Numbered from the stretch's first letter, positions 1-12,623 are shown. The stretch is DNA of 64,000 nucleotides from Sporothrix humicola (GCA_021396245.1 WNYE01000012.1:124001-188000); one strand, 5' to 3'. Program-made: numbers and translations. Notes: a model not told the origin generated them from the letters alone.

Positions 1-3000
1 ATGAGTACGGACAAAGCGTGGGATTTTGCTAGTTTATGGCGGGGGTTGGTGAAGAGAGGGCAGAGGTAAAGCCGTTGAGAGCCTGGCAGCCTGCGAAAGC
101 CTGGAAGCTGGAAGGGCAGGCAGATCGACGAGTGCGGAGTAAATAATTCGTACTGGCCTTTTGGTGCCTTTTTGGTGCTTTTCGGGTTGTTTTTGGCCTG
201 GCCTCACTGGGGTGGCAGTGAGCGTGGCGTGGTTGGTGGCACTAACGGGTGCTAAGAATGTCAATCGGTGATAGATGCTTGTTATTGTTGGTCTGTGGTC
301 GATACGAGATGTAAATGCGAGAAGGATGTGAAGAATAGGCGAGAAGAGAAGAAGAAGCGAAGCAGGGAATTGACGAGAAAGTAGATGGCGAGAGGATGCG
401 TAATGAAAAGCGAGGTGAAGGAAAGAGCAAAGGTGAATGGCTGTTGCCCTTGCCTGTATTTTTGCTTTCTCGGAGAATACGGGCTTGCAGCCGAGGCAGG
501 AACGGTGCCCGTTGACTCGTACTCGCGACACGCAGGCACCAACAAAAACAATATCGAGAGGTGGTAATCGACAAGGGAAGGAAGCTCCGGGGTGCTTGCC
601 AGATGTTGTTAAGAAAGTTGAGCGTGGCTGCTGAACAACCGGACTTCAGCCCCAGAAGGCAAGGGCGACCCAGTGGGAAACGATAGCGGCGATGAGGGTC
701 CTTGCTGCAGTACGAGGCGTATGTATGCGTATGCAGGGCAGTCGATAGTGGAAAGGTGAAAATGCAGGAAGGAGCAGCCGGACGGCAAAACCAATGTAGA
801 GTTAAAAAGAGAACGCGTGGTAGAGAGGCGCTTTAAATCACGTTTTCTTTTGTCCGGAATTGAAAAGGGCGCATGAGAACGACGACGGTTGGCGGCGAAG
901 CTGGTTGGTCGTGTAAGAATTGAGGATAAAAGGGACTGAAAACAAAGAATTGAATAACGAGGATATGGTCGAATTAAGAGATCCAAGGAAAGCAGCAGGA
1001 AAGTAAATAGATGAAATGCTGGGCGCTGGAAGAAAAGAAAGATTATGAAGCAAAGAGACCAGGCAGAGATGGAAAGAAAACAGGAATCAATGTGAGACAG
1101 CAAAAGAAACCTGGCAGCGAGCGGCGAGGTTTGGGGTAGCAAGTAAACAATCCGAGGTCGATTTGTAAGAGGTGAAAAATGGCGATGTGTCGAAATAAAA
1201 ACAATTAAAAAGAGGAAAGAAAGAAGGAACTAGAGATTGGACGGATGAGAAAAGAAAAACAACAATTGAGGTGTCTTCCTGTCTCCTGTCTCCTCTCTGT
1301 TATCTCAGACATACGACTACGGGGCACGGAAGGCTTTTCCCAGCGATAATCGCGAGACATTCATGGACATCAATAGACAGTCCACACTGACGAGACAATA
1401 AGACAAACCCACAAAGGCAAACAGCGAGACAAGGCAGCACGGACGTTCGGAATGGAGGGGGAAAGGGAGACCAAGACCCCGTCCCCGCCATACCGAGAGA
1501 CACGATTCTGCAAAACCAGAGAGCCAGGGTTCTGGTGTCTGGATTCTTCTGGATTTTAGAATGTGGCCTGGCCAACTACAGAAAATACCCTACCCTCTCC
1601 ATCGAAGGGAAGGGCCTTCCAGGTCGCCGGATCGTCACTCTTGGGCGCTCTTCGACTACGAAAGTGCGGACGGGAAGGGACGAGTGACTTGCGCGGCGTG
1701 GGCCGTCAAGGTTGTCTCGTAGTCTCTCGTGTTTGCCTCACAAGAACAGAGAGAGAAGGTCAAAAGAGGTGGTGCACAACTCTGAATCTCTGAACGACTT
1801 CCAGATGGCTGGCAAGGAAGAGGATCTCGTATCCTCCTGATTTCTGTCTTGATTTTCCCTTTTCTCCTTTTGCTCATAAAATATCCCGGTGAAAAGTGAA
1901 TGCGGATGATCTCCAATTCACCGGCGAAGGAAAAGGAGACAATGTCCGTCAAGAAGAGTGAATGTACAAGTCAATTGAAGGCGAGAAAGGCAGTCACAAA
2001 TGATCGTCGCGTTTTGATGGCGGGCAGCCTGAACCACTGGCTGGCATTCGCCGGGCGCATCCGCTGCGAGACATTTTGTTCTGTGCTCAGTCTTGCTTCT
2101 GTGGCTTCTTTTGTCTGGGTCTGAATTGAACGGGGCTACATCAGAGCTGTCAAGTTGAAACCCGTCTCCTGGAAAGAGACCCATCTCTCTGGATTGTCTG
2201 TGTTTTCTTTCTACTGTCTTCCTTCCCTTCTCAACCTTATGTCGCGTTTCTAGATGATGCGCACCGTGACATTGGGCGATTGCCGCGGGTCTGCAAGTTT
2301 CAAGTCTGCCTCAAGATGAACCGGGGGCAGTGCACAAAGGTTTTTGTTGACGTCGCCAAAGTCGAAACGACGCGTCTACAGAATACCGGACATTCCTTTT
2401 AGTATTTTGCATGTTTTATCTGAAGCAAAGATGATGGTAGAAAGACGACAGGAAAGACGCAGACAGGAAACGTAAACAATAGCAGGGCGTGTATTTTCTC
2501 TTGGCACTGCTTACTTGCGACGATATTCAGTTCCATGTAAGTGGATTAACAGATGGTGACAATGAAAATGAAAAGGCCAGAATGGCCCTCACGTTGGGGA
2601 AATCCGTCTCCTGTAAAGTGTAAGCTTGACTCTTTGGCCTTCGGCTCTAGACTTTTGCCAAAGATGTTCTCATATTACCAGGGTTTGTCTCTGGTGAGCG
2701 TATCAGTTTTGAGAATCAACATCGTGATCCCAGTGACGAACAAACATACCAGTCTACCCTCGCAGGTCAGGAGCAACCTTGCATGAACACATCGCACGAT
2801 CAGAGTGAGCTGCATTGTTTAAGTTTATTCCGATTACATACTCCGGTGGTAGTGTGCGTGTTTTGACGGAGCTTTTATTTTTCACATTTTAGTAGGTGTG
2901 AATATTTGAACAAAATCACTTTATAGAAATATAATCTAATCACTTATTTTTATTTATTTGATAAAAATGGGCTTAAAAATAAAAGACCAGAATCATAGCT

Positions 3001-5504
3001 AATAAAAATAAAATAAATCGACCTTGTAACACGATAATATTATGAAATACTCAATGTGATAAATATTCTATATTCAAACCGGATGTCCTTAGCTTCACTA
3101 GAGACGATGATATGAGAGACAATCTGCCGGCCATACTTTGCATACCTCACTTCCTGTACGACATATTCAATCTTTGAGATTATTCTGGTTGTACAATGTA
3201 CTGTGATCAAGACCTTTTTTTTTTTTGGCCGATATTGATTGCAGTTGATACCGATTTAGCCCCGGTTGTCGGTCCGCATATATTTGCTCACGGTGTAGTG
3301 ACTCTGTTGGTGATGCCGGTATTTTTCGGTAAGTTACGTTAGTAAACCCACTCTTCATGACACATACTGTTCTTAGCCATCGAGTGTTGGAAGTGCAGCT
3401 GTGGAGCAGAGTTTACAAACTGCACACTGCCGTATGGCTGCTTTATTTACAAAACTGGAGCACTCTATTGACTGTTAGGACTGCATGCCGAGAGGTGGGT
3501 TGTTACACTGTTAAACATAGCACTGATTTTGTGAGATGATAGTACAATAAAAGACAGGACCTGAGCTCTTTGAATTTGACGCTTCAAGACAACATGTTTG
3601 TATCCGGAGAAAAGTAGATAAATAAAGATGAGAACACAAGGGAAACATCTTCTACATACGGAAAGCGACATCGGGATACACGGCGGGATAACTGCATATT
3701 TTTGTCATTGCTTGTACTCATCTGCCGTGACGGCATTTTCACACATTGTCATACCCTGTGTTCCGGCTCCCCTTATTTGAGCCTCTCTGTCACCTTATAG
3801 TTTTCTTTTGATTTTTGTGTATCTCCCGGCACTCGATTCTCACTTTCTCTGACTCGGCAGCCGGGCCGACCTGTCATTGTAAAAGGATGACAATTGAAAA
3901 CAAACAGCAACCACACGGCATCTTTCCTCCCACGGATGACAGCATGTTGATTTCGCTGTATTATTTTACATACCGGTTCTGTGACCAGCCAATGAACTAG
4001 AGCAGATCAAATGCACGAGGCTGTGTGCCCTGGCCGGATTGGGTTGGATCAATGGATGGTTGCACTGTTTTCGTTTCTCTCTTTTCTTTCTTTCTGCTGT
4101 CTTCCTTTTCTCTCCGGATTGCGGCGAGAAATGCTATCAACAGGGGGAGATAGGCCTGGATTTACAGTGTCAGGACTGCACAATTCCACAGCAGCAGCGA
4201 CCCCGCACTGTCCTGACGTCGTTTTGTCGTTTGTTTGTAGACGGGCAGGCGCATGCTTCGTTTTTATTGCGCTGTCATTCGTCCATTTCAGCACCCACGG
4301 GCGCCTGTGTCCGCGCAAGAAGAAAGCACACAAGGCGCTAGCAATTGCTAGTCAAAGGCGGTGTGCAGGCGGTTGTCACCCCGCGCTGCAGAATCGCTGG
4401 AAGGGGAACAACGGAGGACAAAAAAAAAAAAAAAGGAGGGGCGATTTTTTTTTCTTGTGAAAGCGACAAGCGACGCCTGACCAGGAAAAAAACCCCCAAA
4501 CGACATCGACTGTCACAAAGACACGGGAAAGAGCCAACGGCGAAAAAAGGCCCCAATCTGTCTTCCTCAATTGCTGGCCTCAATAATCATATTTTTGCAT
4601 AGTTTTCCCTGCATGCCGGAGTGGCACGGCATGGGACCAATTTGATTGTGTTTATTTTCTGTTTTCTGACCCGATCAGGCCTCAATTGACAGCTGGACAG
4701 CTGGGCAACGTCGAACAAGAAACCTCACCAACCAAGTTCAACGTCCAGATGTCCGTGGATCGCTCCTTCTCTTTTTGCTTCTGACCGTAGTCCCGCAGTG
4801 TCCCAATTTTGATTTTCGACTTATATAGCTTCGTTCGGTCTTTCCCCAGTTTAGCTCTGGGCTGTTCGCCTACTTGCCTTTGGGACTTGCACGCCATTCG
4901 CCTCTTGCCTCTTTTTTCTTTTTCTGGCCTTATGTTCCGAGTTTTTTTTCTGCCCCATTCCCCCGTGCCTTCCCTCGCTGATATTTCGGTGGGCTCCTTC
5001 CTCGCATTTGGAGTTTATTGTTGCGACGGCCTCGGTCCCCATCGCGCCTTCCTTTGCGCCTGTACTGTGTAGTAGTGTTATTGTCTCTTTCCTTCTCTAT
5101 TGAATTGTCTTCTAGGAAAGAGCCAGTCTTCTGACTCACACCAACGTTCTGTCGGTACCCCTTGTCCCGCTTCTCCCGCCCTGCCGCCGTCTCTTCTCCC
5201 CCTTCTTTTATTCTTTTCGCTTTCGTCCTGTTCTTAGTCCAGTCCACAAGCGCCAATTCATAATTTTTTTAACACCATAAGCCAAGAAGACCCCAAGCTG
5301 GCGTCGATTGTTTTTATACCACTGCCTCGTCCGCCACTGCTCCGTTGTGCCTCGCGAACGTTGTCGTCTACATCTTCATATTCTTCTCCATCTCTCCGCC
5401 GTTGTTGCTCAACGCCAGTTCCAGCAATTGCTTCACGACTTTTCTCCCAAACTGCCAAACTTTCTTTCGGATACATTCCCCATTCGATTGCCATATCCGC
5501 CAAA
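1..5504. other. Gene-poor left flank and DAHP synthase promoter
   Basis: No convincing gene is visible here. Open frames are short and look like random frames in purine- or pyrimidine-rich DNA, and none gives a recognisable domain. Roughly 2820-3080 is clearly AT-rich compared with its surroundings. A 15-nt A run lies near 4419-4433, followed by a T run. The last 700 bp are increasingly pyrimidine-rich on the + strand and read as the promoter and leader of the DAHP synthase gene. Confidence 0.6.
5132..5138. promoter_or_regulatory. CPC1/GCN4-type element TGACTCA
   Basis: A perfect TGACTCA lies 373 bp upstream of the DAHP synthase start codon. This is the core site bound by Gcn4p in yeast and by its filamentous-fungal counterpart CPC1/CpcA, which induce amino-acid biosynthesis genes on starvation. 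Its position in front of an aromatic amino-acid gene makes function plausible, but a 7-mer can occur by chance. Confidence 0.5.
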
Positions 5505-6715
5505 ATGCCTGGACGTGACGCTTCCCCGCTCGTCGTCGACAACTTGAGAGGTAGGTAGAGCTGTGTTGAGACAGAAGAAAGCATTCACAAAAGCATCGTG
5601 AAGGACCCCCACTAACACGCACAGTCCTCGGCCAGGACCCCCTCATTCCCCCAGACCTTCTGATCTCCGAGATCCCCATCACCGATGCCGCAGTCGAGAC
5701 CGTTGTTAAGGGCCGTAAGGATGCCGTTAACATTATCATGGGTCGCAACGACCGCCTGCTGGTGATTGTCGGCCCCTGCTCGATCCACGACCCGGCCACG
5801 GCCCTTGAGTACCGCGACCGCCTCGCCGCGCTCGCCAAGACGCTCGACAACGACCTGTGCATCGTCATGCGCGCCTACCTCGAGAAGCCCCGCACCACGG
5901 TCGGCTGGAAGGGCCTGATCAACGACCCCGATATCGACTCGACCTTTAAGATCAACAAGGGCCTGCGTGTCTCCCGCCAGCTCTTCTGCGACCTGACCAG
6001 TGGCGGCATGCCCATTGCCACGGAGATGCTCGACACCATCTCGCCCCAGTTCCTGGCCGACTTCATCTCGGTGGGCGCTATCGGCGCCCGCACGACGGAA
6101 AGCCAGCTGCACCGCGAGCTTGCGTCGGGTCTGTCCTTCCCCGTCGGTTTCAAGAATGGCACCGACGGCAACCTGGGCGTCGCCATTGACGCCATTGGTG
6201 CGGCTGCTGCCCGCCACCACTTTATGGGTGTGACGAAGCAGGGTCTTGCCGCTATTACTCGTACGTCCGGCAACGAGCACGGTTTCGTGATCCTGCGCGG
6301 CGGCACCCACGGCCCCAACTACAGCAAGGAGCACATCCAGGACGCCAAGGCTGTCCTGGAGAAGAAGGGCCAGAAGCTGGCCATTATGGTGGACTGCTCG
6401 CACGGCAACTCCAACAAGGACCACCGCAACCAGCCCAAGGTGGCCGCCACTGTGGCCGACCAGCTGCGCGAGGGCGAGAAGGCCATTATCGGCGTGATGA
6501 TCGAGTCCAACATTGGCGAGGGCAACCAGAAGGTGCCCGCCGAGGGTGCTGCGGCGCTCAAGAAGGGTGTCAGCATTACTGACGCCTGCATTGACTGGGA
6601 GTCGACGGTCACGGTCCTGAACGACCTGGCTGCCGCTGTCCGTGCCCGGAGAGAGCTGCACACCGGCGCTGCCGATGCCGCGACCCCCAAGACCACCCTC
6701 CTCGAGGAGGAGTAA
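5505..6715 (+). CDS. 3-deoxy-7-phosphoheptulonate (DAHP) synthase, class I
   Basis: Condenses phosphoenolpyruvate with erythrose-4-phosphate, the first step of the shikimate pathway. Exon 1 is 5505-5550 (15 codons plus one base), intron 5551-5624 has a GTAGGT donor, an ACTAAC branch site and an ACAG acceptor, and exon 2 is 5625-6715, giving 378 residues, the usual size for AroG/ARO3/ARO4 enzymes. The family signatures are all present in order: GPCSIHD, RTTVGWKGLINDP, GAIGARTTESQ, GFKNGTDG, LRGG, DCSHGN and MIESNI. The stretch HHFMGVTK followed by a NEH-containing segment looks more like yeast Aro4p (tyrosine-inhibited) than Aro3p, but this is from memory, so the allosteric type is tentative. 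The start is fixed by the first exon, which supplies the conserved N-terminal regulatory arm. A TGACTCA element lies upstream. Confidence 0.95.
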
Positions 6716-7201
6716 GGATAGTTAGCAGGCAAGCCGGAAAACAAAAATGATACACCACATGGAGGAATAAAAAAAGGAGGCAGAATACCAAAAGCACTCA
6801 TGGGATGGGAAATGCATAATCTGGGAAGATGAACAAAAAATAAGATCAAACATAGGGGCACCTTGCTATTTCGAGCGGAATTTACGACGGGACCAAAAAA
6901 GTCAAAACAAATATTTGCATTTTAGTTTCGGCATCTACTGAATAAGGCCCAACATCGATCGTGTCGAGGTTGCTCTTGTTCAGGGATGTAGGCAGTGGCG
7001 TTAGTTTGGGATTTAACATAGAGCCTCTGCGGAGGACAACCATACAAATCATTTGTTCAACACTGATCCTCTTTATGATGTGCGCGCATTGTGCCACATG
7101 TCGCTTTAAATGAGAATCCAATTATGGTCATGTATAAAAGCAAATGTTAACTCGGACAAAAGGCCCCTGGTCTATATACTATCTTTCTCTGGGCTGCCCT
7201 C
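6716..7201. other. Convergent 3' flank
   Basis: This is the space between the 3' ends of the DAHP synthase gene (+) and the cysteine-rich membrane protein gene (-). It is A-rich at the left and holds no gene that I can support. It probably carries both 3' UTRs. Confidence 0.6.
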
Positions 7202-7919
7202 TTAATCCGCGCCGTGGCCGTCCAGCGGCGTATACTGTCCACGCGGAACCGCCGCCGAGGGTGTCGACAACGGACTCCGCAGGCTTCCCGGGATGCCGTT
7301 GTGGCCCGAAGAGCCACCGTCGCGCCCGCTAATGCCAATCGTCGCCAGCATCCGCTGGAAGACGTTGCCCTCCCCGTTTCCTGAAGGATGGCCCAACAGA
7401 GGCGCCCGCGTGTTGCCGGCTGCCTCCCGCAAATTCATGGCCCGGTGCACGGCCGTCCAGCCTAACAGACCCGCCGTCCCCAGCAGGAAACACCACACAA
7501 TGATCTGGTCTTTGCGGCTGTCGCGCTGGAAACACATGGCCACGACATCCTTTTCCTCGGCACCCTTGCAGATGGGCAGGTTGTAGTCGAGGCAGAAGGC
7601 GCGGTTGCACTGCGTGCATGAGGACGAGCTGGCCCGTTCGCCAAACGAGTTCTTGTGGAGTGCGTTGGCTGCGTCTTGCGCCGCGTTTCTCGACGACGGT
7701 GGCGGGTTGCCTTCGACGGGTTTTGCGTGTTGGGGGCCGAGAGGGATGATTGTGCTGTTGGTGAAGCAGGTGCACTTGCAAAAGGTCGGGGCGGCTGAAG
7801 TGAGGGTTAGCAACGAGCAGAACATGGACCAGGCGTGACAGTCTTCGCGACGTACAGAAAGCAGATGCCAATGCGAAGAAGAGGCTGAGCGCCGCGAGGA
7901 CACGCTGTATTCGCGCCAT
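7202..7919 (-). CDS. Small cysteine-rich single-span membrane protein
   Basis: I do not recognise the family. Exon 1 is 7856-7919 and encodes a signal peptide (MARIQRVLAALSLFFALASA). Intron 7795-7855 (61 bp) has a GTACGT donor, a GCTAAC branch site and a CAG acceptor. Exon 2 runs to the TAA at 7202, for 218 residues in total. The mature N-terminal half has a CKCTCF motif followed by an NST sequon, then a second cysteine cluster (CTQCNRAFCLDYNLPIC, then another Cys). A single membrane segment follows (IIVWCFLLGTAGLLGWTAV), with a Gly/Ser-rich tail of about 70 residues. A type I membrane protein with a lumenal disulfide-rich head is the simplest reading. Similar proteins probably exist in other Pezizomycotina, but I cannot name one. 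The gene is divergent from the mL50 gene across a 423-bp shared promoter. Confidence 0.7.
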
Positions 7920-8342
7920 CGTGAGTGTAGATGTGTGGAAGAGGTGAGACTGGCGTTGAAAAGGAGTAGAACCGCGATGTTCGCACCAAAAGAGTCGTGA
8001 TGGGAGTCGTAGAGCGTCAAGATGGAGAGGCTGGTTCAAGTTGAAGCTCTTGTTATCGATGAGATCGGGGGCTCAGTTTGGGGAAGCTGGCCGTAGCCTG
8101 AGAAAAGCGGGTCTCATCGTCACTGTGTTAAAGCCACACTGTAGCGCCACACTGTACGCCCTGGATTTGGATTTTGGCTGGGAAGGAAGGAACCAATCAC
8201 AGGCCGCAATTGCCTTTTTCGTGCTAAACCTTTGCAGCAAAAAAAAAAAAATCGGGCGACCGAAAGAGCTTCACGATCTTGAATTCACAGTTTACCGACG
8301 ACGACACCTCAATCTACGAGTCACCCCCGTCACCACAACACG
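7920..8342. promoter_or_regulatory. Shared bidirectional promoter region
   Basis: These 423 bp separate the divergent membrane-protein and mL50 genes. They contain two copies of GCCACACTGTA, at 8133-8143 and 8146-8156, repeated with a 13-bp period, and a 13-nt A run near 8239-8251 close to the mL50 side. No clear TATA box was seen. Confidence 0.4.
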
Positions 8343-9561
8343 ATGCGCAGAATAGCACGGTTACCAAAGGCTACGGCCGCCTCGGCCGTCGAGGCGACAG
8401 CAGCACGCGCCAGCAGCCGCTGCGCTTTCCGATGCCACGCGACAGCGACTCCTCCGACGTCGTCATACTCAACAACCTCTCTCCGCTCCTCCACGCCCTC
8501 CTCTTCTTTCACACACGGCCGCTTTTTCAGCACGTCAATTGCCCGCCGCAATGCCGACCCAAAACAGCCAACCGAGACCGCAACAGCAGAATCAGCGACC
8601 GCCGAAGCCGAGGCTCTCGAGGCCGAATGGGCGGCCGAGGGCGTCGAGACAGTCGAAGAGCCCGGCCTGGCCATCCCCGGCAAGGTCGAGTTTGCGCCGC
8701 TGCCGACCAAGATTAGCGACTCGACGTACCTGCCGGCCGAGTCGGGTGACGGCCTTGAAGAGGTTGGCGGTCTCGAGGGCTGGTGGGAGGACAACAGCCA
8801 CTGGGACGACTCGATTGTGTTCCGCGGGTTTGGTCCGCGGGAGCGTGTGACGGACCCGGCCGTGCTCGAGGTGCTGGCACGGCAGGCGGTTTCGGAGGCG
8901 CTGGCTGTCCAGCACCAGGATGCGGCATTGCTGGCTGGACAGGCATGGGCCCGCGGCAGCGACGGTCCTGCGGCTCTGGAGCTTCAGTTTGACGTCTCGG
9001 CCGACGGCACAGTGACGGGCGTGCGCGGCGATGTGGCCGGTGTTGTCAACGGTCTGCAGGCGCAGGACACGGCCGAGGATGTGGCTACACCGTCCGCGGA
9101 AGAGGCTCAGCAGCTCATTGCATCGTGGGGTGAAGACAACTGGAAGTCGATTGCCCTCAACGACGTTACCCTCAAGTTTGCAGTAGGTTCCCACCTGATG
9201 ATCTATTCATATTTTAACACACTCACTAACTTGCCAGATCACCAAGAGAATACTCCAGCTGACGGGCCATATCGTGTCCGACGCCCACCTCGTGGAGAAG
9301 AACACTGTCGGCGATCTGCTGGCCGTGCTTGTCCGCCCGCCCAAGGCCAAGAAGCTGGCCGAGGAGCTGGCTGCTGACGGAGCTCTGGCCGGCCTGCCCA
9401 ACGTTTCGGTCTACGGTCGCCGTGTGACGCCGGTTGATAAGCACAAGGCCGTCGGCCGGTGGAAGGTGATTGTCAACGAGCTGGAGAAGCGCAGCCTGCC
9501 GGTGACGGGCACGGGCGGCTACAGCAAGAGCGTCGAGCGCAAATGGGCACTCCACGGTTAG
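8343..9561 (+). CDS. Mitochondrial large ribosomal subunit protein mL50
   Basis: Structural protein of the mitochondrial 54S subunit. Exon 1 is 8343-9182 and exon 2 is 9238-9561. Intron 9183-9237 (55 bp, phase 0) has a GTAGGT donor, a CTAAC branch site and a CCAG acceptor. The product has 387 residues. The first 65 residues are Arg/Ala/Ser-rich and nearly free of acidic residues, as in a mitochondrial presequence. A Glu/Ala-rich segment follows, then a WWEDNSHWDDS segment. The C-terminal part, around the intron junction (LKFAITKRILQLTGHIV), matches the fold seen in ribosomal L50 proteins, ending in a WKVIVNELEKRSLPVTGTGGYSK block that is typical of the fungal members. In yeast the equivalent is Mrpl13. 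The assignment rests on recalled family resemblance rather than a search. Confidence 0.75.
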
Positions 9562-11515
9562 CTTGGAACTTTGCCTTACAGTTCTCTTTCTGGCCCACGC
9601 ATTTTGACTCTCCTTGTATCAATATTTACTAGCTCGTACATCTTTGCGTTGCATTGTACCTGTATATTCCTCCATCTACACAAAATAAAAGAAATGACAT
9701 AACATTACGATTCTCCATATGATGGTGTAGATATGTATGTGAAGAGTGACAAGAGACAGAGTCAGAAGTATGTCTTGGTCCGCCATGAAATGCCGAGCCA
9801 GGGGCAGGTTTGCCCTATTTCAACACCTAGTCCCAGCATGGCCCCGGGCAAGTATGAATGTAGAAATTATGCTCATCTACATTTCCCTCCTTTAAGTCAC
9901 ATTTGCTTTGGCAGTGCTAGATACAACTTGTCGCCAAGTATCTGGCCACGTGGAATAAGCATATGCCGAGAAATACGAAGACGAATGAGAGGATAAGTGC
10001 CGTAATACTATCTGGACCACAGAAGGTCAGATTATCGACTTGAATTGAGAGTTAGGACGGTTTCACGAGATCCCAAGTTCAGCACAAAGATAAAAATGCC
10101 GACTGGCCAGAGCTAGTACACAATTTGGGGTGCAGATGGAAGAATGTCATGGAAGATGATCTACAGCCACTCCAGCTACCGACATGTTTTCTTCTCAAGA
10201 TAGGTCTCGGGTAAAGACAAATATTGAGATGCACTGGCAAACGGGAGGTGGATGCCGCAATGTGCTAATGTGGACAAAAATGGACACGGCTTCGAGGGCG
10301 CGATCGAGGGCCATCCCGGTGCCGGTAAAGCTTGAAAGCTTGACAATGACATACAAAAATTATGTGCACGCGATTTCACTAATTTTTCTTGCTTCACCTT
10401 TTGGCTCCCACAGTTTTAATATTTGTTCTTTTCAGAAAACGAGTGCAAAGGAATTTGCAGGATGGTGCTCACAATTGCTCCCACCGGGTAAACAAGCGGG
10501 CGTATCGCAGCCATCTAAAATACGTCAAGCATACATTAACTTACTGCACATGGGCGTACTCGGAGAAATAAATCAAGAACAGACGAAAATAATACATGCA
10601 AAAATCAATAGTGACACTGTATGCATCTTTCTCGGGCACGAGAGATCGGTGTTTGTTTTTCTCAGGGGCACAGCGTAGCCATGTGCCTCCGCGGGACTCG
10701 ACGTTGTGATTGTGATAGCAGAATTCAAATATATGGCAGTGTGGGCCTCGCAACAACCGAGATCGCGTCGTCCAATGATTTCTGGGCATTTATATTTACA
10801 GATGGCCCGTCTTCCTTGCCTGTGGACTCTTTTCATCCGCTTTCTGTCTTCATCTCGCCCACTCGCCCACTTTCTTCCCCAGACTCCATTTTGCCTCCCC
10901 CCAGATTTAAACATTTAGATTAACCGCCGAGAGAGGGCCACACTGACCAAGTCTGTCGAAAGCAAAGAGGGTCCGCGGCAGTTGTCAGAGTGCAGCCGGT
11001 TGCTGGTGGGAGCTGGTTTACAGCAAAAAGAGAAATAAAAAGACTGACAAATATACATCATTTAGTGCATCATATCAATCAACATAAACGAGGCAGCTAA
11101 AAACAAAGCACTATAGGCACCTGCACAGAACAGAGATACACACAATACACACTGGCCGCCGGCCGGCCTTCTTTTACCCAAATGAGCCAGCAAAGATGAC
11201 TGCCAATATCGCTATCGCGGCGGACAAGCGATGGAGGGTGTCGATTTTTGCGTTTCCGGTCTTGGTATAAGAAGAACACTGGCTGTCCGGGTTTTGTTTC
11301 TTGGTCTTTCTCCTCTTTTTCTTCCTTTCTTCTGTTCCTTTCCTTTCCCTTTCTTCTTTTGTCCCTTCTCTTGGCTTTTCTTTTAGTTGTTTCTGTCGTC
11401 GTCCAGCATCCGAGTCGTGAGCATCCTCACTATCCAGTCTTTTCAAGGATCGTTCCTTTAATATTTTACTTTGTTTTCCTCATATATTTTTATCTACCTG
11501 CTACGCACACCGAAA
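9562..11515. other. Intergenic region with pyrimidine-rich leader
   Basis: No gene is supported. The left part is the mL50 3' flank. From about 11280 to 11410 the + strand is almost entirely C and T, a common feature of strongly expressed fungal genes just upstream of transcription start, and it belongs to the DUF1996 gene that starts at 11516. Confidence 0.55.
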
Positions 11516-12623
11516 ATGCTCGTCAAGTCTCTCATCGCCGCCGCGGCGTTCCAGCTCGCGGCCGCACAGGAGCTGATGCGTTTTGGCTGCTCGCAGCTGA
11601 CCATTGACCGCATCGACCCCCTCGTCAACCCCGGCGATCTGCCCTCGGCCCACATGCACCAGATTGTCGGCGGCAACTCGTTCAATGCCTCAATGACGCC
11701 CGGCTCGCACGATCCCCCGACCCTGTCGTCGTGCACGTCGTGCACCTACAGCGAGGATTTCTCCAACTACTGGACCGCCAACGTCTACTTCCGCGCCCGC
11801 AACGGCACCTTCAAGCGCGTTCCCCAGGTCGCCAACCTGGGTCTCGGCGTCAAGGCCGGTGCCACGATTTACTACATCCGCGGCTACCAGGCCAGCGCCA
11901 AGGTCACGGCCTTCAAGCCCGGCTTCCGTATGATTGTCGGCGACGCCATGAACCGCAAGGCCAACGCCGTGCCCCGCGGCCTCTGCTTCCGCTGCGAGAC
12001 CAACATGCAGCAGAGCCCCTTTGGCGGCGCCCCCTGCACGGGGTCCGACGTCCCCGGCTTCCCCAAGAGCCCCTGCGGCGGCGGCTGGCGTGTGACCGTG
12101 ACCTTCCCCTCGTGCTGGGACGGCAAGAACACCGACAGCCCCGACCACAAGTCGCACATTGCCTACCCGGCCTCGGGCACCTTTGAGAGCGGCGGCGCCT
12201 GCCCGTCGTCGCACCCCGTCAAGATCCCGCAGGTCATGTACGAGGTCATGTTCGACACGCGCCAGTTCAACAACAAGGCCGACTGGCCCGAGGACGGCAG
12301 CCAGCCCTTCTTCTGGAGCATGGGCGACAAGACCGGCTACGGCATCCACGGCGACTACCTGTTCGGCTGGAAGGGCGATGCCCTGCAAAAGGCCATGGAC
12401 ACCAAGTGCGCCGGCGACAACTGCGCCGCTCTGACGCGCCAGGCCAACGACAAGGCCGTTGCCTGCACCAAGGGTCAGATGGCCCACGAGAGCATTGGCG
12501 ACGACAAGTGTAAGTGGAAACGGAGGAGAGAAAATCAAAGGAAATTCAAAAACAGAATGTTTACTAACGAATACGAATACAGGGCTGAAGGACCTCCCCG
12601 GCATCGACCCCGCCACCTACTAA
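11516..12623 (+). CDS. Secreted DUF1996 domain protein
   Basis: Exon 1 is 11516-12509. Intron 12510-12582 (73 bp) has a GTAAGT donor, an ACTAAC branch site and a CAG acceptor. Exon 2 runs to the TAA at 12621-12623. The product has 344 residues. Residues 1-18 form a signal peptide (MLVKSLIAAAAFQLAAAQ). The mature protein shows the DUF1996 pattern: FGCSQLTIDRIDPLVNPG near the start, then SAHMHQIVGGNSF, CTSCTYSEDFSNYWTA, and later conserved Cys/Trp/His elements (FPSCWDG, SHIAYP, YGIHGDYLFGW). The family is widespread in fungal secretomes, sometimes linked to carbohydrate-binding modules, and its biochemical role is unknown. No WSC or CBM module is fused here, and there is no GPI-type tail. The ATG sits directly after a pyrimidine-rich leader. 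Confidence 0.9.

Noticed and set aside
5612..6661. 349-codon antisense frame over DAHP synthase
   Set aside because: Mirror of a highly conserved enzyme in GC-biased codons; no family features.
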